64,000 bases of DNA from Rubricoccus sp963708165 (GTDB lineage: Bacteria; Bacteroidota; Rhodothermia; Rhodothermales; Rubricoccaceae): contig OY970187.1 in the NCBI GenBank assembly GCA_963708165.1, positions 1,860,001 through 1,924,000 on the forward strand, given 5' to 3'. The position numbers and the translations under genes are program-made. Positions 1-9,043 of this stretch are shown piece after piece; positions within the stretch are counted from its first letter, which is position 1; each line of letters starts with the position of its first letter. Under the pieces are notes generated by a model. That model did not search any database, had not been told where the DNA came from, and worked only from the letters and a program-made list of their open reading frames with translations.

Positions 1-1527
1 GCCATGGACCGCATCGCGCGCGCCTCCGCCCGCCTCGCGCGCAAGTACGGCGGCACCATCGCGAGCGAGCACGGCGACGGCCGCGCCAGAGGCGCCCTGG
101 CGGAGTACTTCTACTCGCCCGGACTCTACGCCGCCTACGCCGCCACCAAGCGCGCCTTCGACGCCCGAGGCCTGCTCAACCCGCACAAGATCGTCGACGC
201 CAAGCCGCTGACCGAGGACCTGCGCATCGGCCCGGACTACCACCCGCGGCCTCTGGCGACGCCCATCGCGTTCCCCGACGCGAACGGCCGCGATGTGGGC
301 TTCGTGGAGGCGGTGGAAGCGTGCAACGGCAGCGCCGTCTGCCGCAAGACCGACGTGGGGACCATGTGCCCTAGCTTTATGGCGACGCGCGAGGAGCGCG
401 ACTCGACGCGGGGCCGCGCCAACGTGCTCCGCGAGGCGCTGACAAACGGGTTCGACGGCCTCAACTCGCCAGAGGTGGAGCAGGCGATGGACCTCTGCCT
501 CTCGTGCAAGGCGTGCAAGTCCGAGTGCCCGGCGGGCGTGGACATGAGCCGCCTCAAAACGGCGTGGCTCAACGAGCGCTGGAAGACCGAGACACCGCCC
601 GCGCGCACCCAGCTTCTGGCGCTGCTCCCCGAAGTGGCGCGCCGCACCGCCGGGCCTCTGGCGCCGGTCGCGAACAAGCTGGCCGCGAGCTGGCCCGCGC
701 GCCGCACGCGCGCCGCCATCGGGCTCGACCCAGAGCGCGATCTGCCACCGTTCACGTCGCGCCCGTTCAAGACGAGCGAAGCCAACGACCCCGACCCGAC
801 CGTTCTCCTCTACGCCGACACCTTCGCGCGCACGATGGAGCCCGAGATCGCACGCGCCGCCGTGCGCGTGCTCCGCGCTGCGGGCGAGCGCGTCGGCGTG
901 GCGCCCGACATCTGCTGCGGGCGCACCTACCTGTCGGAAGGCTACCTGAGCAAAGCCGAAGCCCAGGCGCACAAACTGGCTGACGCCCTGGCGCCAGAGG
1001 CCGAAAAAGGCGTCTGGATCGTCGGTCTGGAGCCGTCGTGCTTGCTCACGCTGCGCGACGAACTCCCCGCGCTGCTCCCGCGCGACGCGCGTGCTCCCGT
1101 CATTGCGAAGCAAGCGCTGTTGTTCGAAGAGTGGGCCGCGATGCGTGCCGAAACGCTCGCGGGTCTGACCTGGGAGCACGCTGGGGGCGACGGTGCTCCG
1201 GCCCAAGCTCTCGTCCACGGACACTGTCACCAGAAAGCCCTCTCCGGCATGGACGCGCCTCTGGCGACGCTCCGCGCCGCGGGCTTCGACGCCAGAGGCT
1301 CGGGCGCCGGATGCTGCGGTCTGGCAGGCGGCTTCGGCTACGAAACCGACCACGCCGAGGTCAGCCGCGCCGTGGCGGAAGACCGGCTGGCGCCCGCGGT
1401 TCGCGCGGCCTCTGGCGAGACCGTGATCGTGGCGGCGGGCACGAGCTGCCGCCACCAGATCGAGCACGTGACGGGGCGCAAGGCGGTCCACCCGGCGCAA
1501 GCGCTGGACGCGGCGCTCGGGCGGTAG
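1..1527 (+). CDS. FAD-linked oxidase / 4Fe-4S protein, C-terminal part (5' truncated by window)
   Basis: C-terminal part of a large D-lactate dehydrogenase/glycolate oxidase-type enzyme in which an FAD-binding oxidase domain is fused to an Fe-S module. The visible portion opens with the end of the FAD-oxidase C domain (TIASEHGDGR, then GLLNPHKI). Two ferredoxin-type clusters follow (Cys-rich stretches near visible residues 109-122 and 163-175), then two CCG-type heterodisulfide-reductase-like motifs (CCGRTYL near 302 and GAGCCGLAGGFG near 440). Family members oxidise 2-hydroxy acids and pass electrons towards quinone or cytochrome; the substrate cannot be read here. The true start lies upstream of the window; the ATG at position 4 is internal. 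The TAG stop runs directly into a perfect palindrome. Confidence 0.85.
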   Translation, partial: AMDRIARASARLARKYGGTIASEHGDGRARGALAEYFYSPGLYAAYAATKRAFDARGLLNPHKIVDAKPLTEDLRIGPDYHPRPLATPIAFPDANGRDVGFVEAVEACNGSAVCRKTDVGTMCPSFMATREERDSTRGRANVLREALTNGFDGLNSPEVEQAMDLCLSCKACKSECPAGVDMSRLKTAWLNERWKTETPPARTQLLALLPEVARRTAGPLAPVANKLAASWPARRTRAAIGLDPERDLPPFTSRPFKTSEANDPDPTVLLYADTFARTMEPEIARAAVRVLRAAGERVGVAPDICCGRTYLSEGYLSKAEAQAHKLADALAPEAEKGVWIVGLEPSCLLTLRDELPALLPRDARAPVIAKQALLFEEWAAMRAETLAGLTWEHAGGDGAPAQALVHGHCHQKALSGMDAPLATLRAAGFDARGSGAGCCGLAGGFGYETDHAEVSRAVAEDRLAPAVRAASGETVIVAAGTSCRHQIEHVTGRKAVHPAQALDAALGR

Positions 1528-1544
1528 CCTCTGGCGCCAGAGGC
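1527..1544. terminator. Palindromic repeat GCCTCTGGCGCCAGAGGC between convergent genes
   Basis: Perfect 18-bp palindrome whose first base is the last base of the TAG stop of the oxidase. The convergent DUF433 gene ends 10 bp further on. It could act as a bidirectional 3' hairpin; there is no clear U-tract. Confidence 0.5.
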
Positions 1545-1553
1545 TAGATGATG

Positions 1554-1961
1554 TCAGTTCTGCTCAAACGCCTTGCTGAGCCACTCCACAAGCGATATTC
1601 CTGCATACGTCAGCGCGACCACTGCAATATAGATCGCAGGTATGCGTAGCCATTGAGGCTCGTACGGTGATGAGGCCGAAGCCAAGACGAGTACCAGCAC
1701 GAAAAACGCAGCATAGAGGAAGCTGGTCTTGATCTTTAGACGACGTGCGTCCTTACGTATCACCTTTAGAACTGCGGCATACTGCATGGCTGCGAGCACG
1801 TCTTCGCGCTCCAGTTCTGGAAAATCTTTCAACACGCCGTCGATGCCCCTTCCGGCGCCCAGGTGATTCAACACATCATCTACCGTGATGCCGAGGCCGC
1901 GGATGCGCGGCTCGCCGCTTCGCGTGCTGGGTTCGAGAGTGATTCGGTCGAGGTAGTCCAT
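1554..1961 (-). CDS. DUF433 domain fused to two C-terminal membrane helices
   Basis: The first 65 residues from the chosen ATG (MDYLDRITLEP) match the DUF433 fold: RITLEP, then GEPRIRGLGITVDDVL, then FPELEREDVLAAMQYA. DUF433 proteins are usually short soluble antitoxin-like proteins paired with a DUF5615 PIN-like toxin. Here the domain continues into a basic linker and two hydrophobic segments (about residues 80-97 and 105-125), so it is probably membrane-anchored. No toxin gene adjoins it. The frame is open to 2060, but that extension is antisense to a duplicated fragment of the neighbouring oxidase gene, so the start at 1961 is preferred. Base composition is lower in GC than the flanks, which suggests acquisition. 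Confidence 0.7.
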   Translation of the reverse strand: MDYLDRITLEPSTRSGEPRIRGLGITVDDVLNHLGAGRGIDGVLKDFPELEREDVLAAMQYAAVLKVIRKDARRLKIKTSFLYAAFFVLVLVLASASSPYEPQWLRIPAIYIAVVALTYAGISLVEWLSKAFEQN

Positions 1962-2019
1962 GATGGCTGCGCTGCCCCTAGTGGGAATTCGAGGGTACGA
2001 CGCCAAAGGCCAGATCCTC

Positions 2020-2142
2020 CGCGCGGCCTCTGGCGAAACGGTGATCGTAGCGGGCGGCACGAGTTGCCGCCATCAGAGTGAGCACGTGACGGGCCGCAGA
2101 GCTGTCCACCCGGCCCAGGCGCCTGGCGCGGCGCTGACGCGC
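2020..2142 (+). pseudogene. Diverged duplicate of the 3' end of the upstream oxidase gene
   Basis: This stretch aligns without gaps to 1402-1524 of the oxidase gene. Hand comparison finds about 19 differences in 117 bases, roughly 84% identity. It encodes SGETVIVAGGTSCRHQSEHV where the intact gene has SGETVIVAAGTSCRHQIEHV. It has no start or catalytic domains and is a gene-end remnant. The DUF433-membrane gene lies between the two copies, the arrangement left when a segment inserts in a gene's 3' end and brings a replacement end. Confidence 0.75.
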
Positions 2143-2202
2143 TATCGCCAGAGGCCTCTAGCGATTAGGCCGCGTGCAGGCAAACGCGAGCGAGATCGGA
2201 AC

Positions 2203-2248
2203 TTGTAGACGCTGTCAACATTTGAGACAAAGTTGACACTGTCTACAA
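2203..2248. promoter_or_regulatory. 17-bp imperfect dyad upstream of the membrane/coiled-coil gene
   Basis: TTGTAGACGCTGTCAAC (2203-2219) and GTTGACACTGTCTACAA (2232-2248) are inverted repeats matching at 15 of 17 positions around a 12-base spacer. The dyad ends 12 bp before the ATG at 2261. It could be an operator or a leader hairpin. It is AT-richer than its surroundings and contains a TTGACA string. Confidence 0.5.
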
Positions 2249-2260
2249 CCTCGCAGTCCC

Positions 2261-3016
2261 ATGTTCAAAAGTCTCGGGCGCTACCTCCGCGCCGCCGCTT
2301 TCATCACGCTTCTTGGCGTGCTCATCCTCGCCGCTCTCCAGTGGCTCCAGATTCCCCGCGGCGAGCTGGTCGACTGGGCCGTCGGCTTTGTCAGCATCTG
2401 GTGGCTGCTTCTTGTGACCACCGTGCCGTGGAACGTGCGGTTCGACGCGCAGGCCGCTATCGACGATGCCGGGCAGAGCGCCGCCAGAGGTATTCGCGTA
2501 GACGGTGAGCGGCTGGCGAGCGTGCAGCGCATCTCCCGCTTCGCGCTCATCGCGGCCATCGGGCTGCACATCGCATCGGCGGGAGCGCTCTACGCCATCG
2601 CGTTCGTCGGGTGGAGTCCGGTGGGCTACGCCGCGGCAGCGCTGGCACTCGCGCTCACGCTCGTGCGGCCCGGCGCCCGCGCCTATGGCTATGTCGCCGA
2701 GCGCTTGCGCACGTTTAGAAAGGAGGTCCACCACCCGCGCGAGGACGTGCTGGAGCTTCGCCAGAGGCTGGCCGCGCTCGAAACCATGCTCGACCTCAAA
2801 CGCGAGTCTTGGGCCTCCACCTTGCAAGACCGCCTGCGCGATGTCGCCGTCAAGCACAATCGTCTCTCGGGCGAGGTCGGCGTGCTGAGCACGACCAACG
2901 CCGAAGCGCACACGCGTCTGGAAGGGGAGTACCGCTCCGCCCTCGCCGACGTGACCGAGGACCGGCAGTTCGTGGAGCACCTGCGCGAGATCGTCCGCTT
3001 CGTGCGCCGCGCGTAA
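2261..3016 (+). CDS. Membrane protein with C-terminal coiled coil, unknown function
   Basis: Protein of 251 residues not recognised as a named family. Two hydrophobic segments near the N-terminus (about 10-28 and 38-55) and two more around 90-135 predict four membrane helices. A long charged helical tail follows (about 145-250), rich in Leu/Glu/Arg heptads and likely a cytoplasmic coiled coil. The gene stands alone behind a strong dyad that may control it. Its 3' side carries a full repeat palindrome. The role is unknown; scaffolding or envelope sensing are only possibilities. Confidence 0.75.
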   Translation: MFKSLGRYLRAAAFITLLGVLILAALQWLQIPRGELVDWAVGFVSIWWLLLVTTVPWNVRFDAQAAIDDAGQSAARGIRVDGERLASVQRISRFALIAAIGLHIASAGALYAIAFVGWSPVGYAAAALALALTLVRPGARAYGYVAERLRTFRKEVHHPREDVLELRQRLAALETMLDLKRESWASTLQDRLRDVAVKHNRLSGEVGVLSTTNAEAHTRLEGEYRSALADVTEDRQFVEHLREIVRFVRRA

Positions 3017-3166
3017 CCGGACCTCGCCTCTGGCGCCAGAGGCGCGAGCTCGGGCTGCGGCGCGGGCTCGCCAGGGGCCTCTGGCGGAATCCGCCGCAGA
3101 CAATCTGCCGCGCTACTTGCGTAGCGAGCCAGGCCTCTCGTTTGTTGGCAGTCAACTCGTCACGGC

Positions 3167-4504
3167 ATGCGGCTTCTCGTCCCCTCTCTTCTCTGTCTCG
3201 CCCTGACGGCGTGCGCCGACCCTGGACCGCACCCGCCAGAGGCCTCTGGCGCTGACACGCTCGCGCTCGACCTGGACAGCCTCGTGGCCGCCGAGATGCA
3301 AAAACGTGTGGCACACGCCAGGGCGGAAACCGCGCGCGATTCGGCGTCCCGCCGTTCCCGCCAGAGGCACGACGCGTTGTGGGCGATCGTGGAGGATGAG
3401 GACTGGAGCGACGCGCCGGACTCCCTTCTTGTGGAACTGCTCCACATGGCGCTCCAGCCCATTGATCAGCGCATGGAGTGGCGTGCATGGGAGCCTCGTG
3501 TCCTTCCGCGAGGGCCCCGCAACCTGCGCGCCTATCGGAACGGCCTTCCCTTCTCCCTCGACCCGTACGCGCGTCAGCTGGATTCGCTCGCACGCCGCTA
3601 CGGCATCGCAGGTCGCGTGCAGATCGACTCGCGCACGGACACGCTCTACCGCGATGGCTCGCACGCGGGCTTCGATCTCTACCAGCTTATCACTACGACC
3701 GAGGTGCGGGCCTCTGGCGCCGCGCGCGCGCCGACCACGCCGGACCGAGAGTTGGGCGTGAGGCAAACGCACGCGACCCTCGCCGTCCGCGGAGGCCGTG
3801 CTCAGGTCCTGCTCTTGCTCCGGGAAAACTGGGCTGGCCTCTCTGCGGCCGTTCACGCGTCTCCAGATGGTCCGGTTCTTGGCGTTGCTGTTCAGTCATG
3901 GGGCGCCAGAGTGCCGTACGAGCAGTATTTCGAGCATCGTGGTGGGGCGTGGCACTTTCTCGGCCGCGACGAGGACCTCTGGAGCGCGAGCATGCCTCTC
4001 ATGACCTCGACGGCCATGCGGGACTATTGGGTCGACATCACCGCGATGGAGACGTACACCACGCTGCAGGGGCCGCCCGGTCTCATTGGGTGCTTCGTCA
4101 CCGAGATTGAGCGCCAGAACGGACGCTTCGCGCGTGGCCGCGCCACGTGGCACCGCGAGGTCGAAAACTGCCACGAGTACACGTTCGTCGCCCAACCGCC
4201 GCGCGTCGAGGTGGACACAAGTGACGTGCGCATTCTCGGCTCGCTTACTCTAGACCTCACGCACCGCGCCACGCGGGACACCACGACGCAGTTCGACTGG
4301 CGACTCCTCGACGCCAGAGGCCGCACGGCTTGGCAGGGGAGCGTTCCGCGCGGCCTTCTCCCCGACACCACGTTCCGCTTCCGGACCACCGGGCAAGACT
4401 CCGGCAGGTGGCGCCTCCTTCAGACACAGCGAACGGAGCAACCCGCCTACAACCAGATCGTCAAGCCACCGCATTTCTCCGTTCGCAGGAGGTCGTCCCG
4501 GTAG
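3167..4504 (+). CDS. Lipoprotein of unknown function, 445 aa
   Basis: The N-terminus (MRLLVPSLLCLALTACADP) is a lipoprotein signal with lipobox LTAC, so the mature protein should be anchored by Cys-16. The rest is soluble, rich in Arg, Trp and Thr, and ends in a beta-rich region (about 330-430). No catalytic motif was recognised. Half-sites of the window-wide repeat add Pro-Glu-Ala-Ser-Gly-Ala just after the signal peptide. The gene is followed by a full palindrome shared with the convergent lipoprotein gene. Confidence 0.75.
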   Translation: MRLLVPSLLCLALTACADPGPHPPEASGADTLALDLDSLVAAEMQKRVAHARAETARDSASRRSRQRHDALWAIVEDEDWSDAPDSLLVELLHMALQPIDQRMEWRAWEPRVLPRGPRNLRAYRNGLPFSLDPYARQLDSLARRYGIAGRVQIDSRTDTLYRDGSHAGFDLYQLITTTEVRASGAARAPTTPDRELGVRQTHATLAVRGGRAQVLLLLRENWAGLSAAVHASPDGPVLGVAVQSWGARVPYEQYFEHRGGAWHFLGRDEDLWSASMPLMTSTAMRDYWVDITAMETYTTLQGPPGLIGCFVTEIERQNGRFARGRATWHREVENCHEYTFVAQPPRVEVDTSDVRILGSLTLDLTHRATRDTTTQFDWRLLDARGRTAWQGSVPRGLLPDTTFRFRTTGQDSGRWRLLQTQRTEQPAYNQIVKPPHFSVRRRSSR

Positions 4505-4505
4505 C

Positions 4506-4523
4506 GCCTCTGGCGCCAGAGGC
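4506..4523. terminator. Full repeat palindrome between convergent stops
   Basis: GCCTCTGGCGCCAGAGGC begins 2 bases after the TAG of the lipoprotein gene and lies 12 bases from the end of the convergent gene. Candidate bidirectional hairpin. Confidence 0.5.
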
Positions 4524-4534
4524 CGTGTGCCCCT

Positions 4535-5149
4535 CTACGGCGCGGTCCATACGATGCGCTCCAGAATGGACTGCGCCAGCACGTCGTCACTCGGCAGTTC
4601 GCCTCTGGCGGTCTCGGCGCCGTGCGCGAAGACGTAGCGGACTCGGCCGCCGCCGCCCGGCTCGCAGAGGGCGCGGCCTGCCAGATCCTCGGTTCCGGGC
4701 GCGCATGTCATCTGCCTGCCGCCCACCTCGGAAAACAGAGCACCGGCGCGCGCGCCCGTCGGCCCGGCGACCCGCTCACTCGACGCGTCGATGCGGCGAA
4801 CCCTCTCGCGCGATCGGTCCGGGTACACCTCCAGGATCATGTGCCCGTCCGAGAAGGCGTACAAAACCGGGACGGTGTCGTCCGCGAGGTTGAGCTGTCC
4901 CGTCTCGATCTCAAATCCCTCGGGCAGCGCCTCGCGCAACGCCTCTGGCGAGAACGCCGTTTGCGCCGTGACCTGTCCTGCGCCCGCCTCGCTCATCGTC
5001 AGCAGCGCCGGGTCGCCAGAGGCTACGTCGGGGGTCGGCTCGCCACCGCACCCCAACGCCAGAAGCAGAAGCGCTGCGAGCGCCGCGCTACGCGAAGTCG
5101 TCCGCGTCTTCCGGGTGGGTGGGGCGCACGAGCGCCAGAAGCGAGGCAT
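4535..5149 (-). CDS. Predicted lipoprotein, unknown function
   Basis: The ATG at 5149 gives a basic n-region, the hydrophobic run AALAALLLLALGC and a lipobox Cys followed by GGEPTP, so this is a secreted lipoprotein of about 204 residues. A longer frame is open to 5287 but would bury the signal peptide. The mature part contains a segment around ALPEGFEIETGQL and a conserved-looking Cys pair. The first 62 bases overlap the 3' end of the GroES-like gene on the same strand, suggesting translational coupling. Function not recognised. Confidence 0.7.
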   Translation of the reverse strand: MPRFWRSCAPPTRKTRTTSRSAALAALLLLALGCGGEPTPDVASGDPALLTMSEAGAGQVTAQTAFSPEALREALPEGFEIETGQLNLADDTVPVLYAFSDGHMILEVYPDRSRERVRRIDASSERVAGPTGARAGALFSEVGGRQMTCAPGTEDLAGRALCEPGGGGRVRYVFAHGAETARGELPSDDVLAQSILERIVWTAP

Positions 5150-5471
5150 GGGGAAGAATGAGGAACGTCTCGCCATCGTACTCGATCTCGATGGCGTCGG
5201 TGCGGAGAAAAAGCGCGTAGTCACCTGCGAACGCCTGGAGAGGCAGATAGCGTACAGCGTCGCGGGCGGGCGCCCACGGCTCGGCATCGGAATACTCCGG
5301 GTTCGCCGTCAAATGCCCGGGTCCCACCTTGACGATGCGCCCGCCCTCAACTGCGTCTTTGGCACGGACGCCAGCGGGCAGGATCAGCCCTGCGTCGGTT
5401 CGCGCCTCGCCGCGCTCCGGGCGGATCAGCACCCTGTCTCCTACAACATGAAACGACTCGAACAGTGGCAC
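5088..5471 (-). CDS. GroES-like co-chaperonin family protein
   Basis: 127 residues beginning with GTG. The N-terminus has the GroES signature (VVGDRVLIRPE), followed by LILPAGVRAKDAVEGGRIVKVG, matching the Cpn10 pattern in which a mobile loop precedes a glycine-rich turn. The C-terminal half is longer and more divergent than classical GroES (about 95-100 aa), with an inserted acidic segment (NPEYSDAEPWAPARDAV). There is no groEL next to it, so it is likely a stand-alone paralogue rather than the housekeeping co-chaperonin. It shares a transcription unit with the overlapping lipoprotein gene. Confidence 0.75.
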   Translation of the reverse strand: MPLFESFHVVGDRVLIRPERGEARTDAGLILPAGVRAKDAVEGGRIVKVGPGHLTANPEYSDAEPWAPARDAVRYLPLQAFAGDYALFLRTDAIEIEYDGETFLILPHASLLALVRPTHPEDADDFA

Positions 5472-5534
5472 GGCAATGTGGGGAGAGACGGTAAGCTAGA
5501 AGCGCCAGAGGCTCGGCGCGAGAGGTGATTTCTG

Positions 5535-5567
5535 CATAACGGACGCTCCGTCTGGGTAGCCGTTATG
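5535..5567. repeat. CATAACGG inverted repeat; third copy at 5660-5667
   Basis: CATAACGG (5535-5542) and CCGTTATG (5560-5567) form an exact 8-bp inverted repeat with a 17-base loop. A further direct CATAACGG stands at 5660-5667, and both direct copies share TGCATAACGGA. The motif lies between divergent genes (GroES-like and nrdJ) and could be an operator. No cobalamin-riboswitch B12 box was recognised here. Confidence 0.45.
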
Positions 5568-5721
5568 GCCGAGTGAGGAGAATCGGCCCTCCGCTCTAGC
5601 CCGGTAATGTAGGATTGCGAGGGGTTGTCAACATCGTGACACAGGTGTTCGCAACCTTGCATAACGGATCCGGCAGCGTACTCCCTAGCCCGCTTTTGGG
5701 GCCTCTGGCGGACGCGCTAGA

Positions 5722-5775
5722 TGTGGACAGTGACACGCAGGAAACATCCGCACAGTGTGGACAAGCCGTGGACAC
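5722..5775. promoter_or_regulatory. Cluster of DnaA-box-like nonamers upstream of nrdJ
   Basis: Three direct nonamers, TGTGGACAG (5722-5730), TGTGGACAA (5756-5764) and CGTGGACAC (5767-5775), resemble the complement of the DnaA box used in GC-rich bacteria (TTGTCCACA). The middle one matches it exactly. They lie 230-285 bp before the nrdJ start. DnaA control of ribonucleotide reductase is known in Escherichia coli; its action here is inference. The rest of 5568-6005 shows no gene. Confidence 0.4.
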
Positions 5776-6005
5776 CTCAGCGTTGTCCCGGTTTACTTCA
5801 CGTCGTACTGTAAGTGTCCCTCGCAAGCGGCCCACGACGTGGCCCGGATGGCAGCGGCCACAGGACTCGGTCCTGCACGCGCACCCTCCCGACTTCAGAC
5901 GCCATCTGCGAGGCGACCGGAACGAGACATCGGAACCACAGCGCATGCGCTGCTGGGATGTCTCTCCGGTCCCTTCTGATCCCCCAACTCACCCCCCCTG
6001 CGATT

Positions 6006-9000
6006 ATGTCCGCAGACACCGCCAGCGGCCTTAAGATCGACCGCGTGTTTTCCACCGAAGGTCAGCACCCCTTCGATTCCGTTTCCTGGGAGCGCCGCAC
6101 GGCCGCGATCAAGAACCACACCGGCGAGGCCATCTTCGAGCAGAAAGACGTCGAGTTTCCCGAGGCGTGGAGTCCTCTGGCGGTCAACGTCGTCGCGAGC
6201 AAATACTTCTACGGCGACACCGAAGACGGCAACGGCACGCCCGCCGACGGCCAGCGCGAGTACAGCCTCAAGCAACTCGTTCACCGTGTGACCCGCACCA
6301 TCACGGACTGGGGGCACGAGCAGAACTACTTCGCGACGCAAGAGGACGCCGACGTGTTCTACGACGAGCTCACGTGGCTCTGCACCAACCAGGTCGGCGC
6401 GTTCAACTCGCCCGTCTGGTTCAACGTCGGCCTGCACCACCAGTACGGGGTCAGCGGACTCCGGCGGCAAGAAGATCTACGGCTGGGACGAAGCCTCTGG
6501 CGAGGTCGTCGCCGTGGATCCGTACGAGCGGCCACAGGCCTCGGCGTGCTTCATCATCTCCGTCGATGACTCCGTCGACGACATCTGGAAGCTGATGGGC
6601 GAGAGCGCCCGTCTCTTCAAGTTTGGCTCGGGCGTCGGCGCGGACTGGAGCAAGCTGCGCTCTAGCCACGAGAAGCTGTCCGGCGGCGGTCAGCCCTCCG
6701 GCCCTGTGAGCTTTATGAAGGTGCAGGACGCGACGGGCGGCACGATCAAGAGCGGCGGCAAGACGCGCCGCGCGGCGATCATGCAGACGCTCAAGAGCTG
6801 GCACCCGGACATCCTGGAGTTCGTCCGCGCCAAGCAGGTCGAGGAGCGCAAGGCCTGGGCGCTCATCGAGCAGGGATACGACGGCTCCTTCAACGGCGAC
6901 GCCTATGGCTCGGTCGACTTCCAAAACGTGAACCAGAGCGTTCGCCTGGACGACCGCCTCATGGAGGCTGCCGACCAGGGCAAGAGCTACGACCTCCTCG
7001 CCGTGACCTCTGGCGAAGCGGTGGATAGCATCGACGGGCAGGAGCTTCTCATGGCGATCTCCGAGGGCACGCACGTCTGCGGCGACCCCGGCGCGCAGTA
7101 TGAGGACTCGATCCAGAAGTGGCACACGTGCAAAAACCACGGGCGCATCAACTCCAGCAATCCGTGCTCGGAGTACATGTTCTTGGACGACAGCGCCTGC
7201 AACCTCGCGAGCCTGAACCTGCGGAAGTTCAAGATGGAGGACGGCACGTTCGACGTGGAGCGCTACCGCGCCGCCGCCCGCATCTTTATCACCGCGCAGG
7301 AGATCCTGGTGGACAACGCGGGCTACCCATCGGCGTCCATCGCGAAGAACAGCCACGCCTACCGTCCGCTGGGCCTCGGCTTCGCCAACCTCGGCGCGCT
7401 GCTGATGAGCATGGGCCTGCCGTACGACAGCGACGAAGGCCGCGACGTGGCCGCCGCGCTCATGGCGATCGAGCACTCCGAGGGCTACGCCCGCGAGCGC
7501 TGAGATCGCGTCCAACCCCAAGATTGGCACCTTCGACGGCTACGCCGAGAACGAGGAGCCCATGCTGGAGGTCATGCGGATGCACCGCGACGCCGTCAAG
7601 GACATCGGCGGGACGTGCCCGCAGTACCTCCGCGACGCCGCTCAGGAGTCCGCCGACCGCATGGTGGAACTGGGCGAGGCCCACGGCTACCGCAACGCGC
7701 AGGCCACCGTCCTCGCGCCGACCGGCACGATCGGCTTCATGATGGACTGCGACACGACCGGCGTCGAGCCCGACATCGCGCTCGTGAAGTACAAGCTTCT
7801 GGCGGGCAAGGGCGAGGGGCTGATGAAAATCGTCAACCAGACCGTCCCCGAGGCCCTCGCCAAGCTGGGCTACACCGACGCCGAGGCTCAGGTCATCCTA
7901 GACTACATCGACGAGAACGACACCATCGAGGGCGCCCCCGGCCTCCGCGACGAGCACCTGCCCGTCTTCGACTGCGCGTTCAAGGCGTTCAACGGCGAGC
8001 GCTACATCTCGCACATGGGCCACATCCGCATGATGGCGGCCGTGCAGCCCTTTATCTCGGGCGCGATCTCCAAAACGGTCAACCTGCCCGAAACGGCGAC
8101 CGTCGAAGACATCGCGGACGCCTACATGCAGTCGTGGAAGCTCGGCCTCAAGGCCGTGGCCATCTACCGCGAGAACTCCAAGCGCTCCCAGCCGCTCTCC
8201 ACCAAGGAGGGAGGCAACACGAGCGGCAAGACCGTCGAGGTCACCGCCGCTACGCCAGAGGCCTCTGGCGACGGCATGAGCGTGGAGCCGGTGATGCAGA
8301 CGGTCGAGAAGATCGTCTACCGCCCGCACCGCCAGCGGCTGCCCGACGAGCGCCCGAGCGTGACGCACAAGTTCTCCGTCGCGGGCCACGAGGGCTACCT
8401 CCACGTCGGCCTCTACCCGGCGACCGGCCTGCCCGGCGAGATCTTTATCACGATGGCCAAGCAGGGCTCGACCATCGCGGGCCTCATGGACAGCTTCGCG
8501 ACCGCGGTCTCGCTCGCCATGCAGTACGGCGTGCCTCTGGAGGACCTGGTGCAGAAGTTCGGCCATGTCCGCTTCGAGCCGTCCGGGTTTACCAACAACC
8601 CGCAGATCCCCATCGCGAAGTCCATCACGGACTACATCTTCCGCTACCTCTCGCTCAAGTTCTTGCAGGTGCCCGAGATGGCCGATCCTCTGGCGGAGCC
8701 GGAGGAGACCGCGGACCCGACGGACGCGGTCGCGCAAGAGGCCGAGGCGCACGGCGCAGCAGAGGACCAGTCGCAGGCGGATCTCTTCGCGATTGCGGAG
8801 GCGGCGATTGCGCCCAACGCCCCGTCGCACGTCGGCGGGACGGTGGAGCAGGCGCTGGCCTCTGGCGGCGACGCCTCGCAGCCGAGCGGGCAGCTCGGCG
8901 CCTTCCAGAATCAGGAGGACAGCCCGGCGTGCTCCAACTGTGGATCGATCACGGTCCGTGCTGGTAGCTGCTACAGCTGTCCCAATTGTGGGTCTACGAG

Positions 9001-9013
9001 CGGCTGCGGCTGA
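6006..9013 (+). CDS. nrdJ: Adenosylcobalamin-dependent ribonucleotide reductase (class II), two frame interruptions
   Basis: Reduces ribonucleotides to deoxyribonucleotides with B12 as radical generator. Family blocks run in order: TLxxD-like N-terminus, AFNSPVWFNVGLHHQYGVSG, PQASACFIISVDDS, GSGVGADWSKLRS, SNPCSEYMFLDD with the active-site Cys, and APTGTIGFMMDCDTTGVEP. A TSCPD-type tail ends in a zinc ribbon (CSNCGS, then CYSCPNCGSTSGCG). Two frame changes interrupt it: an extra base near 6458-6459 (GGA-C-TCC) and an extra G near 7495, just before an in-frame TGA at 7501. Removing both gives about 1001 residues with family sequence restored. Either this is sequencing error or the gene is broken; no second RNR lies in the window. 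Confidence 0.9.
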
Positions 9014-9043
9014 TCTAGCTCGCGCTCACTTAGGGCACTCACT

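Noticed and set aside
5568..6005. Cobalamin riboswitch upstream of nrdJ
   Set aside because: Looked for because the enzyme is B12-dependent, but no B12-box or core pattern could be read.
5615..6034. 139-codon frame in the nrdJ leader
   Set aside because: No recognisable protein features, and it covers the repeated DnaA-like boxes and runs into the nrdJ start.
7492..7510. Programmed RF2-like +1 frameshift at the nrdJ TGA
   Set aside because: No slippery CTT-TGA or upstream Shine-Dalgarno-like element is present, and family sequence requires the extra base a few positions earlier. The same type of lesion occurs in unrelated genes.
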